From Nonomuraea indica (GTDB lineage Bacteria > Actinomycetota > Actinomycetes > Streptosporangiales > Streptosporangiaceae): a stretch of 54,762 bases of DNA. The stretch lies in the NCBI RefSeq assembly GCF_002850745.1, contig NZ_PJOK01000087.1, positions 1-54,762 on the forward strand, given 5' to 3'. Shown in pieces: positions 46,080-53,504 of this stretch; within the stretch, counting starts at the first letter, position 1; the number at the start of each line of letters is the position of its first letter. A program made the position numbers and the translations under genes. The notes beneath the pieces were generated by a model. The model did not search any database, was not told where the DNA came from, and saw only the letters and a program-made list of their open reading frames with translations.

Positions 46080-46307
46080 TCATGGTGGGTAGCCGTGCCG
46101 TAGAAGAGCGGCCTCCACGTAGTCCACCTCCGCTCCAGTGCACTTATCCAGCGCCCGGTAGTACCGGTCCCGGTTCGCCTTGAAGTCGTCGCCGTCGGGG
46201 TCGCCGCCGTACCACACCATGCCGAGCTTGAGCGCTTCGCGTACCAGGTCCCGCCGCACGGGCGGCGGGTCGGGGTCGCTCGTCTTCTTGCTGCTGAACA
46301 GGCCCAC
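46080..46307 (-). CDS. Small hypothetical protein of transfer operon
   Basis: 75 residues from GTG 46307, preceded (minus strand) by AAGGAG. LFSSKKTSDPDPPPVRRDLV, then a helical segment with VWYGGDPDGDDFKANRDRYY and a final helix. It is the last gene of the leftward operon. No family recognised. Confidence 0.55.
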   Translation of the reverse strand: MGLFSSKKTSDPDPPPVRRDLVREALKLGMVWYGGDPDGDDFKANRDRYYRALDKCTGAEVDYVEAALLRHGYPP

Positions 46308-46345
46308 GGGGGCTCCTTTCGTTGGTTGGGGAGCGGTTGGCCAGC

Positions 46346-46537
46346 TCATTTGCCGCTGCAGCCGCAGAGGCCCCGGCAAGTCGGGCAGGGATGGACCCGC
46401 GTGCGGCCGTCTGGCAACATCTCGATGTTCGGCTGGCTGTCCCTGTCCGGGCAGTCGAGGCCGTGGGGTGATCGCACGCGCGTGAAAGGGCTGCCCGGGG
46501 TCTCGATGTATTGGCCCCAATGGATCTTGTTGCACAT
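46346..46537 (-). CDS. Small zinc-knuckle protein
   Basis: 63 residues from ATG 46537 with GAGGAC upstream. The C-terminus HPCPTCRGLCGCSGK (about 49-63) has four Cys and a His in zinc-knuckle spacing. A short beta-rich N-terminus precedes it. Part of the leftward run of tiny genes downstream of the translocase gene. Confidence 0.55.
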   Translation of the reverse strand: MCNKIHWGQYIETPGSPFTRVRSPHGLDCPDRDSQPNIEMLPDGRTRVHPCPTCRGLCGCSGK

Positions 46538-46611
46538 GGCTTGTCCTCTCGTGTGGGAGCTGGCTGCTCCGGACGCCCGCCACAGCAGGGCGGTGGCGGG
46601 CACCCGCAACG

Positions 46612-46794
46612 TCAGCGCTTGACCTTGCTGATGAGGGCACCACCCGGCACTCGCAGCGCCTTCGTGCCGGCGGTGGAGTCACTGTGGACCACGTGCCGGT
46701 CCGTCCGATCACAGGTGATCGTCTGGTAGGTCTCGGCGTCGATGAACTTCGCGCCACATGCGGCGTTCGCGCTGGTCTTCTCATTGCTGGTCAC
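46612..46794 (-). CDS. Small Cys/His protein
   Basis: 60 residues from a GTG overlapping the upstream stop (GTGA). CGAKFIDAETYQTITCDRTD and RHVVHSD give two Cys and two His, able to bind one metal. Similar short proteins contain CG-x-C/H-x-H sets in Streptomyces plasmids. Function unknown. Confidence 0.55.
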   Translation of the reverse strand: MTSNEKTSANAACGAKFIDAETYQTITCDRTDRHVVHSDSTAGTKALRVPGGALISKVKR

Positions 46795-46940
46795 TGGGCG
46801 ACTCCAACCGAAGTGAGCGGGAGAGAACGGAACTCGGTGTCGACGTCGGCGGCGTATACGGCTCGCCGGCAGTGGGAGCACCGGTACTGGACCGGGCCCT
46901 CGTCGAGGGCGTGACGGCATCGGGGGCAGGTGGCGGCCAT
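46791..46940 (-). CDS. 49-residue zinc-ribbon protein
   Basis: From ATG 46940. CPRCRHAL and CSHCRRAVY (C5, C8, C21, C24) form a one-zinc ribbon like rubredoxin-type knuckles. Its TGA overlaps the next gene's GTG. Too short for many gene finders, but the paired C-x2-C motifs and coupling make it convincing. Confidence 0.6.
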   Translation of the reverse strand: MAATCPRCRHALDEGPVQYRCSHCRRAVYAADVDTEFRSLPLTSVGVAQ

Positions 46941-46948
46941 GTCGGCAC

Positions 46949-47122
46949 CTACTCGTCGTCGTCGGGGTCGTCGTCCGGGAGGGTGACGCCGAGCTGCACG
47001 CTGCCGAGCTCGTTGCCGTCGTCGTCGTAGACCTTGCCGCCACGGATCGTCATGTGGCTGGCGTAGAAGTTGTTGACGACCGTGGGCTTCTTCGCCTTCT
47101 TGGGCTTCTTGGGGTCGGCCAT
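46949..47122 (-). CDS. Small basic-N/acidic-C protein
   Basis: 57 residues from ATG 47122 with AAAGG upstream. A Lys-rich N-terminus (PKKPKKAKKPT), a small strand-forming core (VVNNFYASHMTIRGGKVYDD) and an acidic DDDPDDDE end. Strongly dipolar. Unknown; found amid tiny transfer-operon genes. Confidence 0.55.
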   Translation of the reverse strand: MADPKKPKKAKKPTVVNNFYASHMTIRGGKVYDDDGNELGSVQLGVTLPDDDPDDDE

Positions 47123-47151
47123 GTCGATGCCTTTCTCGTGGGAGGGGAGTG

Positions 47152-47451
47152 TTAGCGCAGCCAGAAGGCGGCGTTGAGGGCAATGAGCAGCACCCAGCCG
47201 GCGCCCGCGCACAGCGCCGAGACGGTTGGGATAGTGCCGGTCCGCCAGAGGCGGATAGCGACGTGCCAGCAGGCGGAGGCGATGGCTGCGGCCGGCAGCC
47301 ACGCCCATGGCTGCCAGGGCAGGCCGGCTTCGTGCAGCAGCCACATGAACGCCGTCCACTCGGTCAGCGCCTCGCAGCCGAGCAGGACAGCAGCGCAGGC
47401 GAGGGCCGTCTGTAGCCGCGCTGGTGTAGCTGTGCCGTAGATGGATGCCAT
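47152..47451 (-). CDS. Three-span membrane protein (spd-like position)
   Basis: 99 residues from ATG 47451. Hydrophobic spans at about 14-34, 50-68 and 80-97. In Streptomyces plasmids, small membrane spread (Spd) proteins are clustered with traB and help intramycelial spread. Position in the traB operon suggests such a role, but sequence alone does not prove it. Confidence 0.6.
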   Translation of the reverse strand: MASIYGTATPARLQTALACAAVLLGCEALTEWTAFMWLLHEAGLPWQPWAWLPAAAIASACWHVAIRLWRTGTIPTVSALCAGAGWVLLIALNAAFWLR

Positions 47452-47462
47452 GGCTTGGTCTC

Positions 47463-47681
47463 CTACTTGTCGCGGCCGAGCAGGCGGGCGCCTGCTCGGA
47501 TACGCCGGCCAGTGCCCTTGCACCGCCGGCAGGCGCCGAACGCGCCTTTGAACGTGGTCGAGTTGGACTGTCCGGACTTCTTGCAGGCGGGGCAGATCTT
47601 GTACGGGTGGATGGCGCACGAGAGCAGGTAGACGATCGCCCAGAGGCCTCCGCCGAGCAGGAGCAACAAGGCCGCTTCCAT
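47463..47681 (-). CDS. Membrane-anchored zinc-finger protein
   Basis: 72 residues from ATG 47681. One N-terminal span (about 3-23), then CPACKKSG (C30, C33) and CRRCKGTG (C51, C54), the DnaJ-like zinc-finger repeats C-x2-C-x-x-G. It looks like a small spread-type or chaperone-like membrane protein. Upstream is the 45-residue zinc protein 5 bases away. Confidence 0.6.
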   Translation of the reverse strand: MEAALLLLLGGGLWAIVYLLSCAIHPYKICPACKKSGQSNSTTFKGAFGACRRCKGTGRRIRAGARLLGRDK

Positions 47682-47686
47682 GCGCG

Positions 47687-47824
47687 CTACCGGCTCTTCT
47701 TGCGCATGGGGGCGGGGCGGCTGATGGCGGTCCAGGGGACGTAGCAGACGTGGGTCAGCTTGTTGTTGTAGTCCTGTCGGCAGTGCTTGCACGTGAACAG
47801 GGCGACGCTGACGCGGATCTTCAC
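47687..47824 (-). CDS. 45-residue zinc-binding protein
   Basis: From GTG 47824, preceded (minus strand) by AAAGGACC. The product contains CKHCRQDY (C12, C15) and HVC (H25, C27), giving four possible zinc ligands, and a basic C-terminus (APMRKKSR). It lies immediately next to the phased repeats and just before the membrane zinc protein. Easily missed because of its size. Confidence 0.55.
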   Translation of the reverse strand: MKIRVSVALFTCKHCRQDYNNKLTHVCYVPWTAISRPAPMRKKSR

Positions 47825-47852
47825 GAGAGGTCCTTTCGAGGTGCGAGTTGGG

Positions 47853-47940
47853 GCTCAAGAGGGGGCCAAGGACTTGGGGGAGAAGGTCAAGAATCTTGGC
47901 TCTGAAGCCAAGGACTTGGGGGTGTGTCAAGGACTCTTGG
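47853..47940. repeat. Phased CAAG...CTTG palindromic repeats (clt candidate)
   Basis: CCAAGGACTTGG at 47866-47877 and 47908-47919, CAAGAATCTTG at 47888-47898 and CAAGGACTCTTG at 47928-47939, preceded by CTCAAGAG (47854-47861). Starts of the CAAG arms at 47867, 47888, 47909 and 47928 are 21, 21 and 19 bp apart, about two helical turns. It lies just past the stop of the traB-like gene. Streptomyces plasmid transfer origins (clt) are short-repeat loci near traB. Confidence 0.65.
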
Positions 47941-48010
47941 GGCGGCTCTCGACTCCGCCGACCTGCGCTCTTGTGGGTGTTGGGCCCTCTTGGGGCGCAT
48001 GCAGGGACCT

Positions 48011-50083
48011 TCACCGCGACCCCGCTCTGAGCGCATGAAGGGCGTCATCGACGTCCGCCCGCTCGTAGCCGTTGCGGGTCTTCTTCTTGCCGTCGTCGTT
48101 GGGGTCGGGTAGCCAGAGCGCTTTCGGCTTGACGTTGATCGGCCGCAGTAGGGCCGCCAACTGGGAGGGGTCGAGCCCGGCCCACTCGTCGTGCTCGTGG
48201 AGCCGGTCAAGGATCTGTTCGGTCGCCATTCGGTCCTGCTCGCCGAAGAGGTCCTGCAGCAGGCGTAGGAGACGGCCGAGAGGCGAGTTGTCGGCGAACG
48301 GGAGCGTCCCCGCAGCCTCGCGCAGCTTGTACGCGACGGCGATGATCTGGTCCACCTCCCCGGCCTCGTCGTCGAGGTAGTAGGAGCGCATGAAGATGGG
48401 GGTTTCGCCGTCCGCGTCGAGCCAGCCGAGGCCGCGGTATTCGATGGCTTTGGGGATGTCGGAGGCGTCGTAGCCGTCGCCGGCTTTGCCTTCGCCGAGG
48501 ATGGCGTTGGATGAGGTGGCGCCGTCGCAGCGCATCGCCCATCGCATGCTGACGGAGGCGCGCAGCGTGCCCGGGACCACGTCGACGGTGGTGCGCTGGG
48601 TGGCGAGGACGGGCAGGATCCCGGCGGCCGGGCCGCGGGAGGCGAGGTCGGCCAGCAGGTTGACGATGTCTTCGCCGTGCTTCTTGTCGGTGGTGTACCA
48701 GCGCAGCTCGTCAATGATGATGAAGTGCAGCGGCATCTCGTCGAGCAGGTCCGCTGTCAGCTTGCGTTTGCCCAGTTCGGAGAACCTGTCGTAGCGGGCC
48801 TCCATGTCGGCGACCTTGCCTTCGAGGAACTCGACCAGCCGCTCTGGCTGCCGTTTGAAGTACGTGTGGCAGATGCAGGCGAACGGGTCGAAGTCGGCGG
48901 CCCCCTTGCCGTCGATGATGTGCAGCCGTACGCGGGTGTCGAGGGCGGCGGCGCACGCCAGGTTCGTGACGCCAATGGACTTGCCGGTGCGCGGGGCGCC
49001 GCCGACCAGGAACGATGAGTCGACGATCCGCGGGGCGACCTGCTGGTGGCGGGCGTCCATGCCGAGTGGCACGCCTTCGGTCCAGATGTCGAGCGGTGTC
49101 TTGCGGTACAGCAGCGGGGAGCGGAGCGTGCGGGCGAACGGGTTGCCGTGCGAGCAGCGGACCGTGATCCGGCCTTCGTGGCCGTTGACGCCGCGGATGT
49201 CGAGCTGGATGTAGCCGACGCCAAACGCGGACGCCAGTTCTCTCCGCTTGGATACGGCAGCCCGGGCGGTGACGGCTGAAGGCAGCTCGACGACGGCCAG
49301 CCAGGCGTCGCCGTCCTTCACCACGCCGGGGCTGATCACTCGAATGTTGTCCAGCTTGCCGAGTTTGGCGTCGGCGAATGCCTGCCGCACCAGGGCGGAG
49401 GACGGGCGCTTACCTGCGAGTTTGCGACCCTTTTCCTGCTGGGCGGATTCGGCTCGGCGCTTTTGTTCGACGATGCCGGCGACGATGAACAGCAGCGTCA
49501 CGATGAAGATCGGGGCAGGCCACCACCACAGCCACGAGCCCGCCAGCCCGCCAGTCCACACGCCGGTGATGATCCAGCGGCGCTTTTGGGTGGCTTCCAG
49601 CTTGTCGACGGACACGTGCTCGCGGCCTGCGTAGTCGGCTGCTGTGACCCACAGCCACCAGCGGACGACTGCCTTGCCTGAGCCGATCAGGGCGTACTTG
49701 GCGAACCTGCCGCTGCGGCGCGCGTAAGGGGCTGAACCTTGCGCTGCGGCGCTGATCTGCACGGTGAGGCGCTCCAACGCCTGACCGGAGGTGTCGCAGC
49801 CTGAGGCTCGACAAGCGCGCAGCACCCGCGTGTCGTTGTGAGGGAGTTGCCCGGTCAGGTGCTCCAACTCGGCGATACGCCGGTACGACAGCTTGCGCGA
49901 GATCCGGCCAGTCCTGCGCGTGGGCTGAATGTCGTCGGTCTCGTCGATGAACTCGGCGTCGACGACCTCAGGTTCGACCTCGCCCGGCTGGTCGGGAACG
50001 GCGACCTCCTGGCCGTGGTTCTCCTCGACGGCCTGCTCCTGGGAGACGACGGCGAGGTGCGAGCGGTCCCGGTCGGTGTTCAT
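48011..50083 (-). CDS. traB: FtsK/SpoIIIE-type DNA translocase, TraB-like
   Basis: 690 residues from ATG 50083. N-terminal cytoplasmic part, then hydrophobic segments (about 171-205), then the motor: Walker A GGAPRTGKS (361-369), Walker B HFIIIDEL (453-460), sensor-type ATQRT (494-498). The C-terminal 60 residues are a small basic DNA-recognition domain ending in NGYERADVDDALHALRAGSR. Streptomyces TraB proteins of this type move double-stranded DNA between hyphae without a relaxase. Neighbours (SpdB-like gene, GntR repressors, repeats) support transfer rather than chromosome segregation. Confidence 0.9.
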   Translation of the reverse strand: MNTDRDRSHLAVVSQEQAVEENHGQEVAVPDQPGEVEPEVVDAEFIDETDDIQPTRRTGRISRKLSYRRIAELEHLTGQLPHNDTRVLRACRASGCDTSGQALERLTVQISAAAQGSAPYARRSGRFAKYALIGSGKAVVRWWLWVTAADYAGREHVSVDKLEATQKRRWIITGVWTGGLAGSWLWWWPAPIFIVTLLFIVAGIVEQKRRAESAQQEKGRKLAGKRPSSALVRQAFADAKLGKLDNIRVISPGVVKDGDAWLAVVELPSAVTARAAVSKRRELASAFGVGYIQLDIRGVNGHEGRITVRCSHGNPFARTLRSPLLYRKTPLDIWTEGVPLGMDARHQQVAPRIVDSSFLVGGAPRTGKSIGVTNLACAAALDTRVRLHIIDGKGAADFDPFACICHTYFKRQPERLVEFLEGKVADMEARYDRFSELGKRKLTADLLDEMPLHFIIIDELRWYTTDKKHGEDIVNLLADLASRGPAAGILPVLATQRTTVDVVPGTLRASVSMRWAMRCDGATSSNAILGEGKAGDGYDASDIPKAIEYRGLGWLDADGETPIFMRSYYLDDEAGEVDQIIAVAYKLREAAGTLPFADNSPLGRLLRLLQDLFGEQDRMATEQILDRLHEHDEWAGLDPSQLAALLRPINVKPKALWLPDPNDDGKKKTRNGYERADVDDALHALRAGSR

Positions 50084-50370
50084 GCCGCCCCCAACGGGGC
50101 TCTGCGGCCGACGCTCTGCAGGTGCAGGGCGAGAAGTCCGAGCACGGCGCCGCCGAACTGGAAGGCGGCCCATCCGATGCGGCACACCTCGACCAGGACG
50201 AGCAGGATCACGACGCCGGCGACGCGAGCCGCTGTGAGCGCGCTCCACCAGCCGCGGGCCTTGACGGTGGCTTTGACCTCAGGCCAGGTGCGAGCCTCTG
50301 ACAGGTCGGATCGGATCGCGCACGCGAGGAACAGCAACCAGATCAAAGGGTGGGTTGCGACGTCGATCAC
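50080..50370 (-). CDS. Small membrane protein of transfer operon
   Basis: 96 residues from GTG 50370, overlapping the SpdB-like stop, with ACGGAGAG upstream. Two spans (about 7-22 and 48-88, the second possibly double: VAGVVILLVLV, FGGAVLGLLALHL). It sits between spdB- and traB-like genes as in AICE transfer operons. Likely a Spd-type spread protein. Confidence 0.62.
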   Translation of the reverse strand: MIDVATHPLIWLLFLACAIRSDLSEARTWPEVKATVKARGWWSALTAARVAGVVILLVLVEVCRIGWAAFQFGGAVLGLLALHLQSVGRRAPLGAA

Positions 50371-51206
50371 GACGACTCTCCGTTCAGCGCGGGGGCGGGG
50401 TGCGAACCGTTCAGGGAGGCCGTCTCGAACGAGGGCTGGAGCGGCTCGGCGGGCGGCTGCTGCGGTGCGCGCGGCTCCGGGTCGGGAGATGCCTGGCCGC
50501 GCTCCTTCTTCACCTCGTCGATGACTTCTTGCGCCTCGCGGATCTCCAGTCCCCACCGGTCCGCGAGGGTGCGCCGGCCGAGCCCGCGCTTGCCGCCTTC
50601 GATGCTCGCCTCGTAGGCCAGGCGTGCCGCCTCGAACCGGTCTGTGGCGATCACGGGGATCTCGACTTCGACGAGTTTTTCGACCTCGCGGTCGCGGTAC
50701 ACCACCCGCTCGACGGTCTGCTCCGGGGCCTTGTGCCGGATGGTGCGGATCAGCCACATCAGCAGTTCGTACGCGATCACTAGCACGGCGGCGGGTGCTG
50801 CGCTGACCAGGCGTGATATCCATCCGCCGTCCCAGCCGTGCGCCGCGTTGGCCGCGAGGGTGGCGCCGATGCCGGCCCACAGTGCGAGGTATGCGAGGCG
50901 CGGCACAGCCAGTCGGAGGCGGGCGCAGTACAGCATCACGAGGGACGCCATAACGATGACGCCGTCGATCACGATGGGGAACCAGCGTGCCGTCTCTTCG
51001 GGCTCCCCGTTCTTGATCGCCAGCCCGTACTGGTGGTGGTACGACACGTACGCGGCGACGCCGGCCAGGACGATGACGACGAGGACGGCGGCGGCCCGGA
51101 TGTACCGATCCCCTCGGGGCTTGGGTGAGTTGTCGTTCTGCTGGCACGCGTCGAGGTCATCGGTGACCTCGCTGGTGCTGTTGGTCGGCCCCTCGCCGTT
51201 CCGCAT
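50367..51206 (-). CDS. spdB: SpdB-like spread protein (DUF2637)
   Basis: 279 residues from ATG 51206 with GAGAGG upstream. DUF2637 landmarks: four membrane spans within about 35-165, with YVSYHHQYGLAIKNGEPEET, RWFPIVIDGVIVMASLVML, and LAANAAHGWDGGW. A cytoplasmic C-terminal half (about 175-279) has a helix-turn-helix-like GLGRRTLADRWGLEIREAQE and a Pro-rich tail. Spread proteins help distribute the transferred element along the recipient mycelium. First gene of the leftward operon; promoter lies in direct repeats at 51243-51278. Confidence 0.85.
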   Translation of the reverse strand: MRNGEGPTNSTSEVTDDLDACQQNDNSPKPRGDRYIRAAAVLVVIVLAGVAAYVSYHHQYGLAIKNGEPEETARWFPIVIDGVIVMASLVMLYCARLRLAVPRLAYLALWAGIGATLAANAAHGWDGGWISRLVSAAPAAVLVIAYELLMWLIRTIRHKAPEQTVERVVYRDREVEKLVEVEIPVIATDRFEAARLAYEASIEGGKRGLGRRTLADRWGLEIREAQEVIDEVKKERGQASPDPEPRAPQQPPAEPLQPSFETASLNGSHPAPALNGESS

Positions 51207-51242
51207 TGTTCTGCCTCTCGTGTGGGTCGCTTGATTGCCTCA

Positions 51243-51278
51243 GGTATGTCTACACCTTAAGCTCGGTATGTCTACACC
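51243..51278. promoter_or_regulatory. Two GGTATGTCTACACC direct repeats
   Basis: Identical 14-bp copies at 51243-51256 and 51265-51278, 22 bp apart (two turns). They lie between the divergent spdB operon and the rightward gene at 51300. Probable repressor sites controlling transfer. Confidence 0.72.
51247..51274 (-). promoter_or_regulatory. Candidate leftward promoter inside repeats
   Basis: On the minus strand TAGACA (51274-51269) and TAGACA (51252-51247), 16 bases apart, could serve as -35 and -10 (actinomycete TAGRRT-like). A start near 51240 would give a leader of about 34 bases before spdB. Both elements lie within the direct repeats, so a repressor would block them directly. Confidence 0.4.
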
Positions 51279-51299
51279 CGCAAGGAGGAGGAGTGCACA

Positions 51300-51671
51300 T
51301 TGCTAGTTACGGACGCGTACGGTTACCGTGATCCCGTGCCGAATCAGCCCAAGTACCCAGGCCGTCACCTGCGGATGGACGCACCGCGATGGGAAGGCTT
51401 CGGCATCCACAGCGCGGCACACGCCGGCGACCGCACCAAGGAACTCGTCCAGATCATCGACTGGCTCCTGTATGCCCCCGATGCGAAGGCGCCCGAGCGC
51501 ATCCCGCCTTCCGAACTGATCGCAGGGCTACGAGCCGCGGCCGCCGAGACCGATCGGGAAGCGGAGCAAGAGCCGAGCGACAAGAAGCGAAAGGCCCTGT
51601 GTGAAAAGGCGCAAGCGCAACGCGACATGGCGAACCTAGTTGCCGAACGGACACGGGCGGCCCGAGCGTGA
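51300..51671 (+). CDS. Putative small regulatory protein (RHH-like N-terminus)
   Basis: 123 residues from TTG 51300, 6 bases after AAGGAGGAGGAG; GTG 51336 (product starting MPNQPKYPGRHLRM) is an alternative that resembles the usual start of AICE proteins of this type. RHLRMDAPRWEGFGIHSAAH, then a helix could be a ribbon-helix-helix. The C-terminal half is a charged helix (about 80-120). Divergent from spdB and next to the repeats, it may be their regulator. Overlaps the GIY-YIG gene by 4 bases. Confidence 0.6.
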   Translation: MLVTDAYGYRDPVPNQPKYPGRHLRMDAPRWEGFGIHSAAHAGDRTKELVQIIDWLLYAPDAKAPERIPPSELIAGLRAAAAETDREAEQEPSDKKRKALCEKAQAQRDMANLVAERTRAARA

Positions 51672-52441
51672 GCGCGTTAGACGACCTCGCCGTACGCGTT
51701 GGTGACCAGCTCATCGTCTTCCCCGGCGCTGGCAAGCAGGGCCCAATCTGTGTGGCACAGACCGAAGCCGGCCGCCGCTGCAGGCTCAGCATTCAGTGCG
51801 AGGGGTACGGCGGCTGGTCCGCCGTGCACGTGCCCGAGTTCGATGGCGAGGTGAACGCGCTTGAGCCGCTCGACGAAGCGTGCTTCATTCATCAGAGATG
51901 CCCGGACCACCTCGCCACCGAAGTGGATGCAGTCCTCGCACCGACGTGGGTCCCCTTCGCGCCCAGCCAGCACGCTCACTTGGTTGTACAGCGCCCGAAG
52001 ATGACCTGGACGGCGGAAGGCATACAGACTGCCCGCCCAAGGCCCCCTGGCCCGGCCATGACGAAGTCCGACGATGAGTTCGCTCTGCTCCTCGCGGCGG
52101 CCTACGCCGAGAGGTCTGAACCACTCCACACAACTGCGCTGTACAGGTACTACGACCAGCAGGACCGACTCCTCTACGTCGGCATCACGGATGCCCTGAT
52201 GGAGCGAATCTCATCTCACATCAAGTCGTCATCGTGGATGGACTTTGCATCGCGGTCCACCATTGACCGACATCCAACACGCAAGGCTGCTGAGACGGCA
52301 GAGCGGGAAGCGATCAAGGCAGAGCGTCCGCTCTTCAACAGCATGCACAATGACACTCCCGAGGGTCGTCGGCGTCTCGTGGAGTACCTCGTTGAGCATG
52401 GCCGGACCGATCTCCTTGTGCCGGACGTGTCTCGAGGCTGA
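51668..52441 (+). CDS. GIY-YIG nuclease-domain protein
   Basis: 257 residues from a GTG overlapping the upstream stop. The C-terminal GIY-YIG domain (about 155-225) reads ALYRYYDQQDRLLYVGITDA, ERISSHIKSSSWMDF, with Arg and a distal Glu in AETAEREAIKAERPLFN as catalytic candidates. The N-terminal part (about 1-130) has several Cys (CVAQTEAGRRC, CEGYGGW, CFIHQRC) that may bind zinc. It could nick DNA for the element or attack rival DNA. Known family; no exact role. Confidence 0.8.
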   Translation: MSALDDLAVRVGDQLIVFPGAGKQGPICVAQTEAGRRCRLSIQCEGYGGWSAVHVPEFDGEVNALEPLDEACFIHQRCPDHLATEVDAVLAPTWVPFAPSQHAHLVVQRPKMTWTAEGIQTARPRPPGPAMTKSDDEFALLLAAAYAERSEPLHTTALYRYYDQQDRLLYVGITDALMERISSHIKSSSWMDFASRSTIDRHPTRKAAETAEREAIKAERPLFNSMHNDTPEGRRRLVEYLVEHGRTDLLVPDVSRG

Positions 52442-52453
52442 CGGCAGCGACGA

Positions 52454-52589
52454 AGCGAGGCCCCCACCCTTCCCGGAGTGGGGGCCTCGCTGTTGTGGCC
52501 CTGCCCCCACAGTCCCTCCGAAAGCCGGGACAGGGCCACGTTGGTCACCCGCCTCCCACTGCCATCGGCGCAGAGCCGTGAGAGGCGGG
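52454..52589. terminator. Three successive hairpins between convergent genes
   Basis: Hairpin 1: AGCGAGGCCCCCAC (52454-52467) with GTGGGGGCCTCGCT (52478-52491), a 14-bp stem. Hairpin 2: GTGGCCCTG (52495-52503) with CAGGGCCAC (52531-52539). Hairpin 3: CCCGCCTC (52548-52555) with GAGGCGGG (52582-52589). They fill the 152-base gap between the GIY-YIG stop and the convergent gene ending at 52594, giving a strong bidirectional block. Confidence 0.75.
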
Positions 52590-52593
52590 CTGT

Positions 52594-52815
52594 CTAGGAG
52601 TCGGCGCCGCCGGCCGCGCGCCTTGCTTCGTTGGTGCTGTGGAGCGACAGGTTCTGCAGCGGGCCGAACTGGGCGTTAACCCAGCCGAGGGCGCCGGACG
52701 CTTCGCCGTTGAGCAGTTCGATGATGGGCTGCTTGGACTGGGGGTGGATCTTGCCTGTGTCGACCCATACGCGGCTGTGCCTGTCGGCCCACACCTGGAT
52801 GATGGCGGGGCTCAT
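52594..52815 (-). CDS. AICE-type small hypothetical protein
   Basis: 73 residues from ATG 52815 overlapping the upstream stop. IIQVWADRHSRVWVDTGKIH, then IIELLNGEASGALGWVNAQF, suggests a small alpha/beta protein. Similar proteins are seen beside GntR genes in actinomycete elements. Function unknown. Confidence 0.55.
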   Translation of the reverse strand: MSPAIIQVWADRHSRVWVDTGKIHPQSKQPIIELLNGEASGALGWVNAQFGPLQNLSLHSTNEARRAAGGADS

Positions 52816-53045
52816 GGCATGTCGCCGCAGGTGAACGGAATCTCACCTTCCGGGCGCCGGTAGGCGGCGAGGATGCGTAGCAGCATCCCCTGCTGGACGG
52901 CCTCGCACTCGGTGCGGGCTTCCGCGGTGCGGCCGGTGGCCTTGTGTCGCAGGTGGATGGTGCCCTCGTCGCCGCGGCTGACGTGGCACTCGGGGATCTC
53001 GGGCGGGGGGTTGCCGTCGGCTGGCCCGCTCGTACACTCAGCCAT
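52812..53045 (-). CDS. Small hypothetical protein with Cys residues
   Basis: 77 residues from ATG 53045. Cys residues at about 4, 20, 47 and 73, a strand-rich middle (GTIHLRHKATGRTAEARTEC) and a helix. Coupled by a 4-base overlap to the gene above. Upstream divergent region 53046-53231 carries the GntR operator. Function unknown. Confidence 0.55.
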   Translation of the reverse strand: MAECTSGPADGNPPPEIPECHVSRGDEGTIHLRHKATGRTAEARTECEAVQQGMLLRILAAYRRPEGEIPFTCGDMP

Positions 53046-53185
53046 AGGGGCGCACCTCCAGCGTGCGTCCGGGGCCCGTCCTGGCGCGCGAACGCCGTTG
53101 GTCGGGCCCTACTCATGTTTCCGCTTGGTCAGAGTGTGCCACGTCAAGGTGTCTTAAACCATCCCCACGTGTAGCACAGTGCGTC

Positions 53186-53217
53186 GGGGTGTACCTATGT
53201 TTGCCCTGGTACGCCCC
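53186..53217. promoter_or_regulatory. Inverted repeat upstream of GntR gene
   Basis: GGGGTGTACC (53186-53195) and GGTACGCCCC (53208-53217) are inverted with one mismatch and a 12-base spacer. They end 14 bases before the GntR start codon, so they are a likely autoregulatory operator. The rest of the 186-base gap (53046-53231) holds no gene. Confidence 0.55.
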
Positions 53218-53231
53218 ACCATCGTGATCGC

Positions 53232-53495
53232 ATGCACCCGAGGCGATCAAAGTGGCGGCAGGCGTACGCCGCCATCTGTGACCGGATCCGTACAGGCGAG
53301 CTGGAGCCTGGCGACCGGGTGCCGACGGTGCACGAGCTGATGCAGGAGTTCGGCATGTCCAACACGGTCGCCCAGAAGGTTCACCGCGCTCTGCGCGAGG
53401 CCGGCCTGGTCGAGACGGAGCCCGGCACCGGAAGTTACGTGCTGGACGGGGCGGCCGAGAAGCTCCAGGCCGTCAAGGGCGAGTCGGAGAACTAA
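53232..53495 (+). CDS. GntR-family transcriptional repressor
   Basis: 87 residues from ATG 53232. Only the winged-helix DNA-binding domain is present: YAAICDRIRTGELEPGDRVP, then VHELMQEFGMSNTVAQKVHR, AL-x-EAGLVETEPGTGSYV. No ligand-binding domain follows, as for small plasmid repressors. In Streptomyces elements KorSA/TraR GntR proteins repress transfer genes. A terminator follows. Confidence 0.85.
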   Translation: MHPRRSKWRQAYAAICDRIRTGELEPGDRVPTVHELMQEFGMSNTVAQKVHRALREAGLVETEPGTGSYVLDGAAEKLQAVKGESEN

Positions 53496-53504
53496 GTGAA
53501 CGCG

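Noticed and set aside
47787..48038. Rightward frame across the phased repeats (product with AKDLGEKVKNLG)
   Set aside because: The LEA-like peptide is a by-product of the 21-bp repeats; no ribosome site, and the surrounding operon runs leftward.
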